From Pseudoscleropodium purum (lineage: Eukaryota; Streptophyta; Bryopsida; Hypnales; Brachytheciaceae): 64,000 bases of DNA. Below are positions 37,340 to 49,888 of the stretch, in pieces. The DNA lies in NCBI GenBank assembly GCA_963969395.1, contig OZ017795.1, positions 26,331,063 to 26,395,062 of the forward strand. Reading direction: 5' to 3'. The position numbers and the translations under genes were made by a program. Within the stretch, counting starts at the first letter, position 1; every line of letters begins with the position of its first letter. The notes under the pieces are model-generated. The model saw nothing but the letters and a program-made list of their open reading frames with translations. It did no database searches and had not been told where the DNA came from.

Positions 37340-37800
37340 AGTTCCAAAGGCCCATATGGAACTCTCAAGATTTTGGGTAGGCTCATGGGACCTCAATTTT
37401 TGACATGATTAAATTTTATTTTTTAAAGATAGAAAAATACTTTAGCTCTATGGGAATATAATTTTTTTTATTTCAATTGGTGCTAGAAGAAAAAGTTATG
37501 CCACACTATGTCCAAAAAACAATTCATTGGATAAGAAAAAATTGAATTACAAAAATTGTTTTTCATAGATTATATTTATGTCTACATGGAAAGCTTTAAG
37601 TTGTTCGGTTTGGATTAGTGATGTGAAAGTTGTAGAGCACTTTGTTTTATTGGCAATCAATGCACCTTTTTGAGAAAAGAATGTATTGGATTTGATTTTG
37701 AACTTCATTTTCAACATTTTCAAATTATCAAAGATTCACAAGGCTTAAGATGGTTGTTAGAATTTGTGTGTTTTAGTTCTATCCTAGAGCTATTAATGAT
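37340..37800 (+). mobile_element. TTAA-bounded element, interior fragment
   Basis: It is homologous in the same orientation to 11300-11750. Both have the 'gggaatataattttttttatttcaattggtgc' stretch, then an agctttaagttgttcggtttggatta/agctttgattcattctatttggacta block, ending in tagttctatcctagagct/caattccatctaagct. No termini survive. Confidence 0.6.
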
Positions 37801-38971
37801 ATAGTTCATCTTTCTATCATGTATCAATTTCTATTTTTTTTTTTTAATTTCATGGATGAAAATCAATTATTTTAGTCTGAATTTTTTTGCATGATCTCAA
37901 TTTTATTATTTTTTATATAAATTTAAAATTTAAAAATCTATAGTGCAAATATTTAAAGTTAAGAAGATTCAAAGTCAAGTGATTCACTAACACAAGGTAC
38001 AAAAAAGCTTGTTTTCTTTACTTTAAACACAAATGTCCTACAATCTAGAGAATCAAAGTTTCTAAAATCTCTTCTACACATTCTTGTCCTAGTCTAATAT
38101 AAGATCCTATAATAAGATATGCAAAAAAAAAATCAAGTTTTCAAGTTTTTTCCTCTTTGCATTAGAAATGAGTATTTTGAGTGTTTTTTGATGAGAAAAG
38201 ACCTTAGGTCTTTAAAAGCTATAGTAAATAAAATTTCAAATTAAACATATTTGTCGTTGCATCATATCAAACATGCTTATTATCTCAAAAAAATTATTTA
38301 ATTTGAATGAAATAGTGGTCAATTGAAAAGGAGAATAAAAGTTACTCCTTATGTTCCACTAATAACCTCCAAAAAGCTTTCCCACAAAGGATTTACTATA
38401 TTTTTAGTCTTTGTGTTAGTGATACATGCATTCAAAAAACAATAATATATCCTTTAGATCTATGCAAAATGGCCAACCTAGAGGCCATCATGTAGGCACC
38501 TAAATCTATTTAGAAAGTATCATATTTGAGTATAATTTGTAATGCTGCCAGCTCCATCATTCTTAATAATTTAAAGGTTGGTGACAACAATGAGATTTTA
38601 GAAATCTATGTCCCAACCTAAATACCTACAACAAAGAAACCTAAACCATTTCATGAACAAATCTTCATAGCACTTAAGTGGTCATTAAATTCATTGTTTG
38701 AGGAAGCACATCAAGTACAAGATGCCTTATATGGGCAAGGGCAAGCTTTCTAGAAGAAGAATACTCCCTAATCACTTGACTTGTTCCAACAAGGTCAATC
38801 AACATGCCCAACACTTAGTCTACAATCAAAATCAAGAAACGAAGCTTTTTAGTGAGACAATAATTGTGCTTGATTTGGTAGGACGAAGGGAGTATCTACC
38901 AACTATGGTATAACAAGTGGTATAGACCAATGCCAAATGAAGGGACTACAAACTTCTAAAGTATCCAACTT
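37801..38971. other. AT-rich stretch without recognised genes
   Basis: No domains, RNA genes or terminal repeats were seen. Confidence 0.4.
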
Positions 38972-39864
38972 TTAACCCTTAAAGGACCAAGGAACCTACT
39001 TTGGGCTTTTTGACACCTCAGTCAGCCTTTGTTGACTTCATATTTTGAAATATTTTTATGAATATTATAGAATGGATGCTACTCATCACAATCTATGTGT
39101 GAAACTTTGTTTCATGCCATTCTAATAAATATTGCAAAAGTTAGAAGGTTGTTTTTCATTTCAGTGTCAAGCCAAGCAACAAAAACTATATTTGAAAAAA
39201 AAATAATCATTTTAAAGAAAATTTATAGATTGATTTCTAGTCAAAAGAATTTGAACCATTCAATTCCAAATGATGAGGAGTTTTATTTTGCAGGCAATAA
39301 AAGTTAGAAAAAACATAGTCATTTTTTGCTCTCAATTTTCAAATTTTCAAAAATAAAATAAAAGAAAGGATGCTAATTGCTTAATATAATATTCTCACTA
39401 TTCAAATTACAAGTTTTCAATTTCTTGTAAAAGTTATTAGTATATTAGTTTTTTCTTTCATTTGATACTACCTTCTACTTTACGATTTTTTTAAAGATGA
39501 ATATTAAAGTATTTTGTGTTAATTTTTTTTAGATGTATTTTCAACCCATTTTCCAACATATTGATTAAAATGCACAAGTTATAGGACACACATATTCTTT
39601 TCTAAAAATGTTGAAAGACAAAATTTCATCTCTTAGAAGAGTTAAAAACTAAGCCTACAATTTGAAGTTTAGGCACATTGAACTTGCAAGTAGTAGGATA
39701 TTCATTTAAAATTTTGGGGACAATGTACTTGAATAAGATAACCAAAAGGATCCTACTGTTGGATTTGTAAAAAAAAATAATGATGAAGATTTCAACTGTG
39801 CTTTGAAGATGAGTATTTTGAATTAGTTTAGGGCCTCTAAACATGTTGGTCCTTTAGGCGTTAA
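38972..39864. mobile_element. TTAA-bounded element, complete copy
   Basis: The left terminus is TTAACCCTTAAAGGACCAAG. The reverse complement of the right terminus is TTAACGCCTAAAGGACCAAC. This gives about 19 bp inverted ends with TTAA at each edge. The flanks outside TTAA (aact on the left, atta on the right) share no direct repeat. The 893-bp interior includes a decayed tcacaatctatgtg block near 39080. There is no coding capacity. Confidence 0.8.
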
Positions 39865-41251
39865 ATTAAGAAAATGAAGCCTAAAAAGTTTTGTTTCTAA
39901 TGTTCCATTTGCAAATTTTGCAAAATAAAAAAATAAAAAATAATTATTGCAATTGCAAGTTCCAAGTGAAAAAATCCAAATTACACAATATTATGTGTTT
40001 TTGTTTAAATCTTCTTCTTTTAATGCAAAATAAATGAATAAACTATAATATTGTATTTTTCATTCTAAACTTCATTTTTTGTTTTAAAACTCTTGATTAT
40101 TTTAATATATATTACAATCAATATAACTTTATGTCCATCTTTTACTTTGAAAAATCACAAATATTTTATTTTTCCACCAAATTTATGAAAAAATCAACAT
40201 TGATAGGAAATACTCAAATACCTTAAATTACCACTAGTGAAATTTATCAAAGTTTTTATATATCAATTATGTAATAGGATAAATTTAACTTGATAGTAAA
40301 ACTTGATATAAAGGTTATTGCTTGGGTCTTTGGATTGTAATATATAAAATAATTAAATGATAAATTTTTACATTAATCTCCATTGTACCTCTTGAAATAA
40401 TTTCAGTTTGATTAGACTATTTTTGCTACATTACTAATTTATTTTCACTTTTAGCTACAAAAATTAGAACAATGATAATTTTTCACAAAACAAAGTGGAA
40501 ATTTTCATAGTGAAAGACGATCCTTTGTATCACATAATAAAAATATAAGATAGATATTTGAATATAATTGAAAGGACGAAATTTACTTCACATATAATGT
40601 TTGACTATTTTGTAATGAATCTGGTCTTGTAAGGATTAAAATACTTTTATTTAAACCTATTCTATAAAAAAATTCTTAATTTGAGCTCAAAAAGTACACC
40701 AATAATTATATAAAGTTTTTTTTTTATCAATATTATCTTCATTTTTTCTAAAAATTCATATTGTTATGAACATTTTTGTAATTGGGTTATAAAATTTCAT
40801 AAAGAATTTTATAGTTTCTATAAAGAATTCACTTTAAAAAGGTATATAAACTAAAATTTGATGTATGTAATTATAAAAAAATGAATGCAATTCTAAGACA
40901 TTTGGGGCTTTCAATTATGAAAAATATTAGATATTTGAAAGCAATGACTTTGCTAGGGAAGCTCCAAATCCAATGCTGATTTTGTGTATGCATTGATATG
41001 CAAGTCAAGAGCATCAATGCAATATTAATTATGTACCATCCAATCTTGAAATTCCAAAAACATGTTTGTATGAAGTGAGGGAAAAAAAAATTATTTTGTT
41101 TTATATTTGTAGAAAAGTTGTGCATACATACATGTAGAAATCATGTGTGCAAATAGTAACCTTTTTTACTTGCGAAAGACCATGTATTGTTGAAGTGTAG
41201 TATTTATTCTTCCAATAGGAAAAGACTAACTTTGGGGTATGGATATAGTAA

Positions 41252-41252
<1 letters not shown>
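39865..41252. other. AT-rich stretch without recognised genes
   Basis: An isolated ggtcttgtaaggattaa end-like sequence at ~40623-40639 resembles a right terminus of the TTAA-bounded family, but no partner left end is convincing. Otherwise nothing is recognised. Confidence 0.4.

Positions 41253-41330
<78 letters not shown>
41253..41330. repeat. (TA)39 microsatellite
   Basis: Thirty-nine uninterrupted TA dinucleotides are present. A perfect array of this length is likely to be length-variable between individuals. Confidence 0.98.
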
Positions 41331-41334
<4 letters not shown>

Positions 41335-43016
41335 ATTTTATTTAAATTTTAAAAAAAATTTAAATTTTTTTTTGTACTTACTCCAAAATACTAATTGTAC
41401 TGGTATGGAAAATATTCTATTGTAGTTATTCTGGAATATTAATATATAATTTTATGATGGACTATCAATGTAAACCATCAAAATTTACATACAGTGACAA
41501 TGCAAATTGTCCAATTTGAAATTAAATATAAAAGATTCTTGTATATTTTATAGTCCATTATATGACTATATATTGGTATTATGAAAAAATATAGTACTAT
41601 GCAATGCAAACCGACAAAATTGATATTTTAAGAAACCTACAATATAAACCAATACAAGTGCTTAGTTTATTCATTGTATACATATTTCAAGGTCAATCTC
41701 TATGCTTTTAAAAAAAACTTGATGTCACATCGAAGGAAAAGAATGATACACTTGAAGACAATACAATACTTCACACATATCAAAGGTTACAATCTACACA
41801 CATGATCACATATGAATGCATGCACAACACTTTCTACAAATGTGAAACAAATTTACTTTGTTTGCTCACCCATTGTTGTATAAACACTTTTCAAGGATTC
41901 TACAAAATGGGTGGTAAAAATTGTTACTAGAACAATATTCTTGCCTTGTAAATAAATATAAACAAAAAATTGGAACTTGATTTGAAGCTTCATTTGTTTA
42001 TGCTCTATTGAAGTCATTGTATTTGAGAAATTTACCATTTTCCATATGCTAAGTATACAAGTATTTTAGATAGTTCTTCCCACTATTTAAAAAATTCTTG
42101 AGTTCAATACAATAGAAACACCCATATTTTTTGAGTTTACAAAAATATTCAAACCATTATGAACCACCTTCCCTATACAAATTCGACTTTGTATTCCCAA
42201 ACACACCATTTATATTGTACATCTAGGTGCCAAATGTACCGCTAAGTTCTTTTAGGAGTTATGTATTAGTGAAGAGAGCTTGAATCAATAGCTTTTGGGA
42301 GGATTGGTATGCAATTTATTGTTCAAAAGCTATACAATTTTTATTGAAGAAATATTTCACAATGGATTTTCCTATTTTCAATGAATGAAGCTACTCAATT
42401 GTTACAAAATTTAAGGACAAAATCACTGAACTATGATTGAATTTCTACACACACTTTAGATGAATATGTGTATTTTCATTCATGTCAAGATGTAAATAGC
42501 TGCACTATTCCACTGGAAATCGCTTTCTGCGCTTCCCCCCAAATAATAAAAACAACTATAATTGTTTCATTTGTTTAAAATAAAATAGGATAAAATAAAA
42601 TAAGATTGACTTTTGTATACACATACTTTATTGATTTCACATCAGTTTCCTCACGAGATTGGGCTGATGAATTTTGATTGGCAGTGCCTGCCCAATTAGG
42701 CTTTGGCCAGCATTCATCACCACTCTGTGATTCTATTTTAGGTTAGGTCCATCAAGATCCTCATTAGGATTGCATTTCACAGGTTCTGTAAGATTTGCTC
42801 TGATACTCCTGTAGCGTATGTGCTAAGATTTAGTGAACATGAATAAGTTATCCCCTTGTTCAATCCGAAACTCATTACAAAAATATTTTTTTATTGGCAA
42901 TGAAACCCCGTTTCATTTATTTAAAAAATAAAACTCATTACAAAATAGAAGAAGCAGTGTAATTCTATAATTTCTCACCTCTGGCTTGTCTGGACAGTCT
43001 AAGTTAGTACTCTGAA
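41331..43016. other. AT-rich stretch without recognised genes
   Basis: A ttcttttaggagtta end-like remnant lies near 42247-42261. From ~42640 the composition is less AT-rich, leading into the inverted-arm element. No gene is recognised. Confidence 0.35.
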
Positions 43017-45596
43017 TTAACCCCTCCAGGCTCATAGCAGGCCAAACTGGCCTACGGTTAAGAATACTAAAAAATCTACATACTCCACTGCTTGGGCATT
43101 GAAGGACTAGGGCATCCGCACAAAGACATGCCAAAAGGGGCACCACATGCAGATTTGGCGTGTGGTTTTGTACACCAGGGCCTCAATACTCTTTGTGTGC
43201 ACTTCGGCAGACAAGCCAAGAAAGGGCCCCTAGTGCGGTATGCAACGTGAAGTAATTTAATTGCTTACAAACCAAATTGTAAAATAATTCATTGAGAATA
43301 ATGAATCCAACAACCACATCAAACAGTTGGGAAGACGTCTCCAACTTGGATTGAATGTCATTTGATTTAAGAAGCTCTTTATATACAGATGGGGTGGTAG
43401 GAAGTAAAACAATGCATGTGGAATATGTAAATTAGAATTAGTAAGAGCTCAATCACTTATAATTAAGTGAAAAGTAGGAAGTGTGTTTGAAGTAAAATTT
43501 CAGACCTCATTTAGGCATAATAAAATAACTTTCTTCAAAAAACTTTGAACTTAAAAAAGTTGAAAAATAAAAATGACTTGCATCTCTAAAAGTCCTTTTG
43601 AGATTTTGAACCTCCAATCAAAAGTTACGGACAAAATTGAAAGAGGATGTTTGAAAACATAGAAAACAACAACTTTCTAATCTTTTTATGAATTTTGTCT
43701 GTAACTTTTGAATCAAGATAAAGACGATTTCATTTTAGGTGCCAAGTGTTAGAACCATTTACATTAATTGATTGTAAGTTGTTACTAAAAAATTAGTGAA
43801 AAAAATTCAACCGTGTATTATTGTAAAATTTTATGTCACTTTACAAAAAAATGTTTTGAATATTTGTAGTTAAATCATGACTTTTAGGCCTTATATTCCA
43901 TAATTTTGGTATTATATGATAAGAGAAATTTCTTTATATTTTTTCATATCAAAGATGATCAACAAAAGTGTTGAAAAATTAAGTTCTTTCATTATGTTTA
44001 TATTCAAAGATATATTTAGGATGGTATTCTTCACTAGATGCAACAGATAGACTAGTATTAGGTAAAAAAGTTTGTTGTAGTAAAAGAATTTTTTTCTAAA
44101 AAAATGATAATAAAATTCCTACATGTATTGTTATGTACAAAATATGCTAGGATTGTTTTTTCTTAATTAAATTTAGATATTGATTACAAACATTCAATGA
44201 CTCATTTATTTATAAGGTAAAATTACATTGTAATAAAGATTTGATTGTTTGTTGCAATACGAGTATAAGTGTTAATAGGCTAGAAAGTTTAAAAAATAAT
44301 AATCTTTGAAATACATAATACACACAAATTTTGTACATCATTTATCTGTTCATTAAAATGAATAGAATGTTTTCTAATTGTTGATAGTGATTTAGAATTA
44401 TTTTTACTGCCATTTTTTAATTATTAAATTATTTATTAATGAAATTTCATATTTTATAATTATAATTTTATAATTTTTAAGTTCAAGATTTACAAAATCA
44501 TTTTCATTATTTTTTGATAAAATGTGAACAATGTTTGTATTAATTTAATTTAGTTTTTTAATTTTAATAACAATATGGATGTTCTTATATGAAGACTAAA
44601 AGACATTCTTGTCTAAAGACCTAAACATTTATACTATTTCTATATTAGTTAAACATAGATTTCTCAAAAAAAATTGCCAATTTTTCATTCATTTCAATTC
44701 ACTAATATATCTTTTTAGATTTGTTTATTTCATGATTTATACTATATCATTTATTGATTTTAATAGGATTTTAAAATAGAATATAAAATTTAGATTAATT
44801 AATTTGCAAAATTGTCTAAACAATTGAATTTGGTATTGAATCTATTTTTTGTTGTAGATTTCATTCAATTTCGATTTGTTCTTTTGTTAATTCTTTTAAA
44901 TTTATTGTCTTTATATTGTGAATCCAAATCTATAACATTATTTTACATTATTTTGGTTGATATGTTTGGAAACGTAAAAAACAACAACTTTCCAACCTTC
45001 TACTAAATTTTGTCCTTAACTTTTGATTGGATGCTCACGTTCTCAAAAGGATTTTTAGAGATGCAAGTCATTTTTATTGGTCAACTTTTCTTAGTTCAAA
45101 GTTTTTGAAAAAATTTATTCTATTATGCCTAAATGAGGTCTGAAATTTTACTTCAAACAGACTTCTTACTTTTCACTTAATTATGAATAATTGATCTCCT
45201 ACTAATTCTAATTTACACATCCCACGTGGGTTGTTCTACCTCCTACGACACCATATGCATATAAACAGCTTCTCTAGTCTATAGAGATTCTAACCAAGAT
45301 GGAGATGCCTTCTGAACTATATGAAGTGGTTGCAGGATTCACTGTTCTCAAGAAATTAGAGGTCAAATTTATACAATTTGATTCTTAAGCAACTAAACTA
45401 CTTCACATTGCATACCGCACTAGGGGCCCCTTCTTGGCTTGTCTGCCATAGTACACATGAAGAGCATCGAGAACCTGGTCTACAAAACCACATGCCAAAT
45501 TTGCATTCTGTGCCATGCAAAACGCCAGGCAACTGAGTATGTAGATTTTTTCGTGTTGTTAACTGTAGGCCGATTCCATGAGCCTGAAGGGGTTAA
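43017..45596. mobile_element. Large TTAA-bounded element with ~0.7-kb inverted arms
   Basis: The left end is TTAACCCCTCCAGGCTCAT and the right end is ATGAGCCTGAAGGGGTTAA. From there the two arms (about 43017-43720 and 44950-45596) remain recognisable inverted copies. They include the gtagattttt segments, the gcaacgtgaag/cttcacattgc pair and TAGTGCGGTATGC versus GCATACCGCACTA. They also include the aaaagttacggacaaaattg versus aattttgtccttaacttttg blocks. The ~1.2-kb middle is very AT-rich and non-coding. The outer ~250 bp of each arm are G+C-richer than the rest. It could be a foldback element or a non-autonomous element with very long inverted repeats. The short frames in the arms are not supported. 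Confidence 0.75.
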
Positions 45597-46915
45597 GTTA
45601 ACCCTTAAGTTAAAAGGACAGAGCTTATGACATGTGGTTACATGCTTAGATCTTTCAATCCGTATGGTTGATTTTGCAACTAAATTCAAAGGGAATTTTG
45701 TAAGGTATTGTTTTCAGAAATGAAAATCAGATGTCTTCTCCAACTCCTAATGCAGGTTGGAATCTAACATAGGGAGGCTATACAAATAGAATTTAGAACC
45801 TTTCTTTGCAAGAAAGCAATATATTATAAGAAAAAAGAAAGTTCCAACACCTTTCATTACAAAAGCATTCAAACAACCCAAAACTAATTGGATAAGAATT
45901 ACTTCTTCCAAGGGCTCTTTGAGTCACATTAGATGAAATTTGAGGCCATGAGAGGGGCATTTCAAGTTTGTTACCCATACTATGAACTACTGCACTATTG
46001 GTCAGAATATTAAATACTAAAATAGGAATAAATAAATAATATTATCGAATAGATAATAATAAAATAATATTATCTTGATGTGGAAGTCTCTTGACTATGT
46101 TAGATTTAAGATGTAGTGAAGTTCTCAATTATTTGTAAGCAAGGGTCTTTTCCCATTAATTTTAAAAAAAAATTGTTTGCTTTAAAGTTTCTCAAGATAT
46201 CTGGACAAGCCTTGCAATTTGCTAATTTTATTTTTCAATTTTATTTCTTTGCCACTATTCCTTGTTGTTTGAGAACACATAGCCTTCTTCAAGACCTCAA
46301 TATCATCTAATGATCATCCAATACAAAATGTCCTCTATGGCATTCTAGAGTTGAATTGGTGGTCAAAGTGCATGGAAATTTTATTTTTGTAAAATAAGAA
46401 GAAAATGCAACATTATTATTAGGATCTTTGTATAACTTCAATGATTTTTCTATTAGAGGGGGAACTGAATTAGTGTCATCTAATTCCAATAATATAGTGA
46501 CAAAATGTATATACATTTATAGGATTGAAGTTCTCAAAAAGGTATTTTGTATTTTCAATTTTATTTTTTTATATATCTTTTGAAATGCCCCCTAGCCTAT
46601 AGGAGTTAAAAAGAAGTAATAAGATATCTACACCTATAATAAATTGTACCTAGAATGTATCATCTACATTTGGACTAAAAAACATTACTTGTTCTTAGAC
46701 ATTGATTACAGAAGATGTAAACAATTAAAATATGAGTGTCCATAAGAGCTTGGTGTTGGATTTTAACTTACTCATATAATGTTCAAATAATGCATACTAT
46801 TTAAGTGCATTAGAATCCTCTTTTTGTTGCCAATAGGATATAATACAAATAGTACATGTTTAATAATAATAAATATGCTCAATTGTAATTAGTGGCAACT
46901 ATAGGTGTGTATTCT
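45597..46915. other. AT-rich stretch without recognised genes
   Basis: A cctataggagttaa end-like remnant lies near 46596-46609. No gene, RNA or complete element is recognised. Confidence 0.4.
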
Positions 46916-47870
46916 TTAACCCTTGCAAGATATTTGTCCACCAAGTGGACAATTGGAGATTTGGATAGGTTATTATGAGGTCAATTTTGAGTGAATGAAA
47001 GTAAAATTCATATTAAGATGCAAATTTCCATTATCTTCCAAAAAATGTATATTTTTTTTTCTAATTGTGTATTTGAGTCACAAATTATAGAGCTCCAATA
47101 TAGAGGCAATCTATGCAACGTGCTAATAGAAATGACAAGAAATCAACCAAGTTGTGATTTTTTTTCATTAACTTTGAACCTTTATATCTCACAATCTATG
47201 AAACCAAATGGGCTGAATTTTTTTTCAAACATTCTCATAATAGTAAAGAAACAAAGTGATGAAAATAATTTTTTCCCTTCCAATATTAATTCATTGCATA
47301 ACATAGCAATTTTAGAAGAAAAAAATGAAAACTATAAGCACAAGTTCTAGTGTAAATTGATGAAGTTAATAAATAAAAATTACTCAATAAACATTAAAAA
47401 AAAAAAAAGCTTTGTATTGACCACTGGGATTTTAATTCTTCCAAAAAATGAGTTCTTTAGAAAAAATTGTAATCTTGTCTATATAGTTGCCTTTTGGGAG
47501 GACATTCTCTCAATGCAAAATGCTTTCAAGTATGTTAAACACCTTCATTATCATTAAAAATTGGCATGTAAGTAACTAACATAACTATCAACCCTATGGT
47601 TTAAGTTCCCAAAGTCGGATAATGCTTCCTTCTTCACAAAGTTGAGTCAAACTATGCTAACCTTATAGAGTAGGGCCCAAAATTTCTTTTCTTCTAACTT
47701 CAAACATTACAATTTTGCAATCCATGTGGTCTTGATGACTTGTAGTCTAAATTTTTTTTCCATGAATTCTTATAGTAGTCTAATACGAATTTGTACAATT
47801 GAAAGCTTCAGTACTGCTGATTTTTTTATATTTCAGTTATTCTCAATGCTTTGGACACTTCTTGTGGAAA
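46916..47870 (+). mobile_element. TTAA-bounded element, left end and interior
   Basis: The terminus TTAACCCTTGCAAG is decayed compared with the family. It is followed by a tgtccaccaagtggacaattgg segment resembling the 11285-11305 region. Two copies of the interior block occur, near 47180 (tatctcacaatctatg) and near 47715 (ttgcaatccatgtggtc), the latter followed by tagtagtctaatacgaattt as in the copy at 17760. The right end is not found. Similarity fades where the G+C-rich island begins at ~47.9 kb, suggesting a junction there. Confidence 0.55.
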
Positions 47871-47914
47871 ATAAGTTAGTCAAAGAGCTTTGGGATTCAA
47901 AGAATAGAACATCT

Positions 47915-49440
47915 GGTCAGTGAGTGGGTCGTTCTGACCCATGCCAGTTCAGGTTCCCTGTCAAAAGTGAATTTTCATTGCAATCAGGAACTCAACAATG
48001 CCTGAGACTCCTCTGAAAAGTCAAGACGTCACGAGTCAGTGTCAGTTCCAGGGGCAGAGGGATAATATTGTTTAGTCCTTGGAATACACTTCTATGTTAC
48101 ACTCCTGAATCCTTTTACCTGGCTGTATATATATTATTGGAAAAAGTTGAGCCCCCAGGGCAGGCGTACTGTACACACAGAGGGGAGAGGATATGTACAG
48201 GAAGTACTGTACAGATTTCCAGTCAACAACTGAATGCGAGTTAGAAGAACCGATGAAGGGGTAGACTGGTAAGTTAAGTTAGTGTGGTACTGACCAGCCA
48301 GTGACGGAGCCCTTCCCCACTGGACAGTTTTTATAATAAGATACCTTCTTTTCTCTTCTACGATGTACACTGTATAGTACTGCGGTACTACTGCCCCAGC
48401 TCGTCCTTTGCCTCAGAAAGTTAGTATTTAGTATAGAGGCCTCTGACCAGGAGTCACTTACTCACTCGCTCGCTTGACCTCTTCCTTTCTGCCATTACCC
48501 CTGGCTCATAATGGAAACTTCGAATCACATAAAGGAGGGAGACGGATAATGAAGGCCCAGCCTCACAGCTGATGACAAGTCAAGAAACGGAACTGGCAGA
48601 GCCAGAGGCTTTTGTTTCATTCATTTCGGCAGGGCGGAGGGATGCGAGCTACTGTATTCATTTTGCATCCAGTGGCGTGGACGAAAGTTGAAAGTCACGA
48701 AACGAGTAAACGACGATAGGGTGGAAACACATGCTCTCATCGTAAATCCAGCCACTGACGAGGGATTCCGTTCTGCGATTGGTAGCAATTCAGTTGTTTC
48801 ATCCAGAATCGATCACCGACACTTCCTGTTGAATTCATTTTTGTATTGCTTATGATCGATCAAAAGTAGACCAGAACCTGTGAATGAGCTTCTTCGTGAG
48901 TCTACGGCAGTTGCCAACTTGCAATGTTGTGGTCGAGGGAGCAATGCAACTGCTTCGCAGAAGGGGTTGATTGTACGTAGTCATGCCATTGCATTCACTT
49001 TGGGAAGACAACAGTGAATCCTATTCCAGGCACGTAGAGACTGTTTCGGTTGAACGTATGCGGAGAGGTCAAAATATGCAGTCTGAGACGATTCTCGACG
49101 CTTGCAAGAAGAATACTGCATCAAATGTTGGTGCAACGTACCGATCAGTATCCTTCAAGCAAGCTCCACATCAGTTCTTTGACCAACTTCTGCAGAATAT
49201 GCAGGAAACGCAATTTTACCTTCAAATACAGCAACATACAATGTGTTGTGATACTGCAAGATTTTATCAATGTTGGCAGGGACGCCTTATATTGTCGCTA
49301 CCTTTGGGGCCGATTTGCCCTCAAACTAAATAGCGATCGTCTGATAGTAATGACATAGTTATCCTACATCAAGACGGTTCAATGGTCAAAATGTGTAGGT
49401 TTCCCTCTACACGGTTGCCCCATTCTTTCCATTCTTCCGC
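47915..49440. other. G+C-rich island B, possible promoter/first-exon region
   Basis: Composition jumps from about 30% to near 50% G+C and CpG is common. A TATA-like tract is at ~48125-48134, a pyrimidine-rich patch at ~48466-48494 and a 12-codon ATG frame at 48511-48549. A longer ATG frame (48983-49333, 116 codons) and an overlapping one (49050-49358) match no family I recognise. The first half holds a dense GTAC cluster. It may be the 5' region of an unrecognised gene or non-coding RNA, or a young insertion that has not yet decayed. I cannot tell which strand is transcribed. Confidence 0.4.
48166..48388. promoter_or_regulatory. Cluster of nine GTAC cores
   Basis: GTAC occurs at 48166, 48171, 48195, 48204, 48209, 48287, 48365, 48377 and 48385, nine times in 223 bp, against about one expected for a random 4-mer. 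GTAC is the core recognised by SBP-box (SPL) factors and is the core of copper-response elements in plants and green algae. That makes a regulatory role plausible. The function is inferred; only the clustering is seen. Confidence 0.4.
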
Positions 49441-49466
49441 AGGTTCTCAACTCGCAACTACACTAA

Positions 49467-49670
49467 TTCATTCTATTAGTGCATGTGACAAAATGAACTC
49501 ATGTATGGTTATAACTTTTTGAAGGGAGGAATATTCTTATCAATGATATTTGTGAAAAAATTTCAACATGGATAACATTAGTACACACATAATGGGTGAA
49601 AAGTATTCCTCCCTTGTAAAAAGTAATAGCCATATGTAAGTTTGTTTTTGACAAGCACTAATATGATGAA
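49467..49670. mobile_element. 204-bp MITE with ~65-bp terminal inverted repeats
   Basis: The left arm starts TTCATTCTATTAGTGC and the right arm is the reverse complement of TTCATCATATTAGTGC. Pairing continues through tgtatggttataacttttt/aaaaagtaatagccatat and a ggaggaatattc/gtattcctcc inner stretch. It is non-coding, just downstream of island B. The superfamily is not assigned because no clear target duplication is visible. Confidence 0.8.
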
Positions 49671-49888
49671 CTGCACCAGGACACTACAAGGTTCAAATTT
49701 CATAATCGAACTGAAACCCGACGAAGGGCTCACAAAATAGGGTCATTGTCCGCTTGGTTTCCACCTACAATTAGTTACCCATGCACTGACTGGCAGTCTG
49801 GATTGAGAGTCTGCGGGGCAGGTTTGAGAGACATAACTTAGGGTTCTGTGCTGCACTGTACTGAGGAACATGGCACTAGACTCAAACA

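Noticed and set aside
42913..43146. Minus-strand frame overlapping the left arm of the 43-45 kb element, with a partly similar frame in the other arm
   Set aside because: The similarity follows from the inverted arms themselves. Both frames have stops relative to each other and no domain is recognisable.
43600..43720. Short direct or inverted words resembling a CRISPR array in the repeat-rich parts
   Set aside because: Repeats are diverged, inverted and of varying spacing, there are no cas genes, and the sequence is clearly eukaryotic transposon debris.
48983..49333. 116-codon frame in island B with a faint pentatricopeptide-like phrase (MRRGQNMQSETILDACKK)
   Set aside because: Only one short phrase is reminiscent of a PPR repeat. 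No 35-residue periodicity or second repeat is present, and an overlapping frame is equally long, so a PPR call is not justified.
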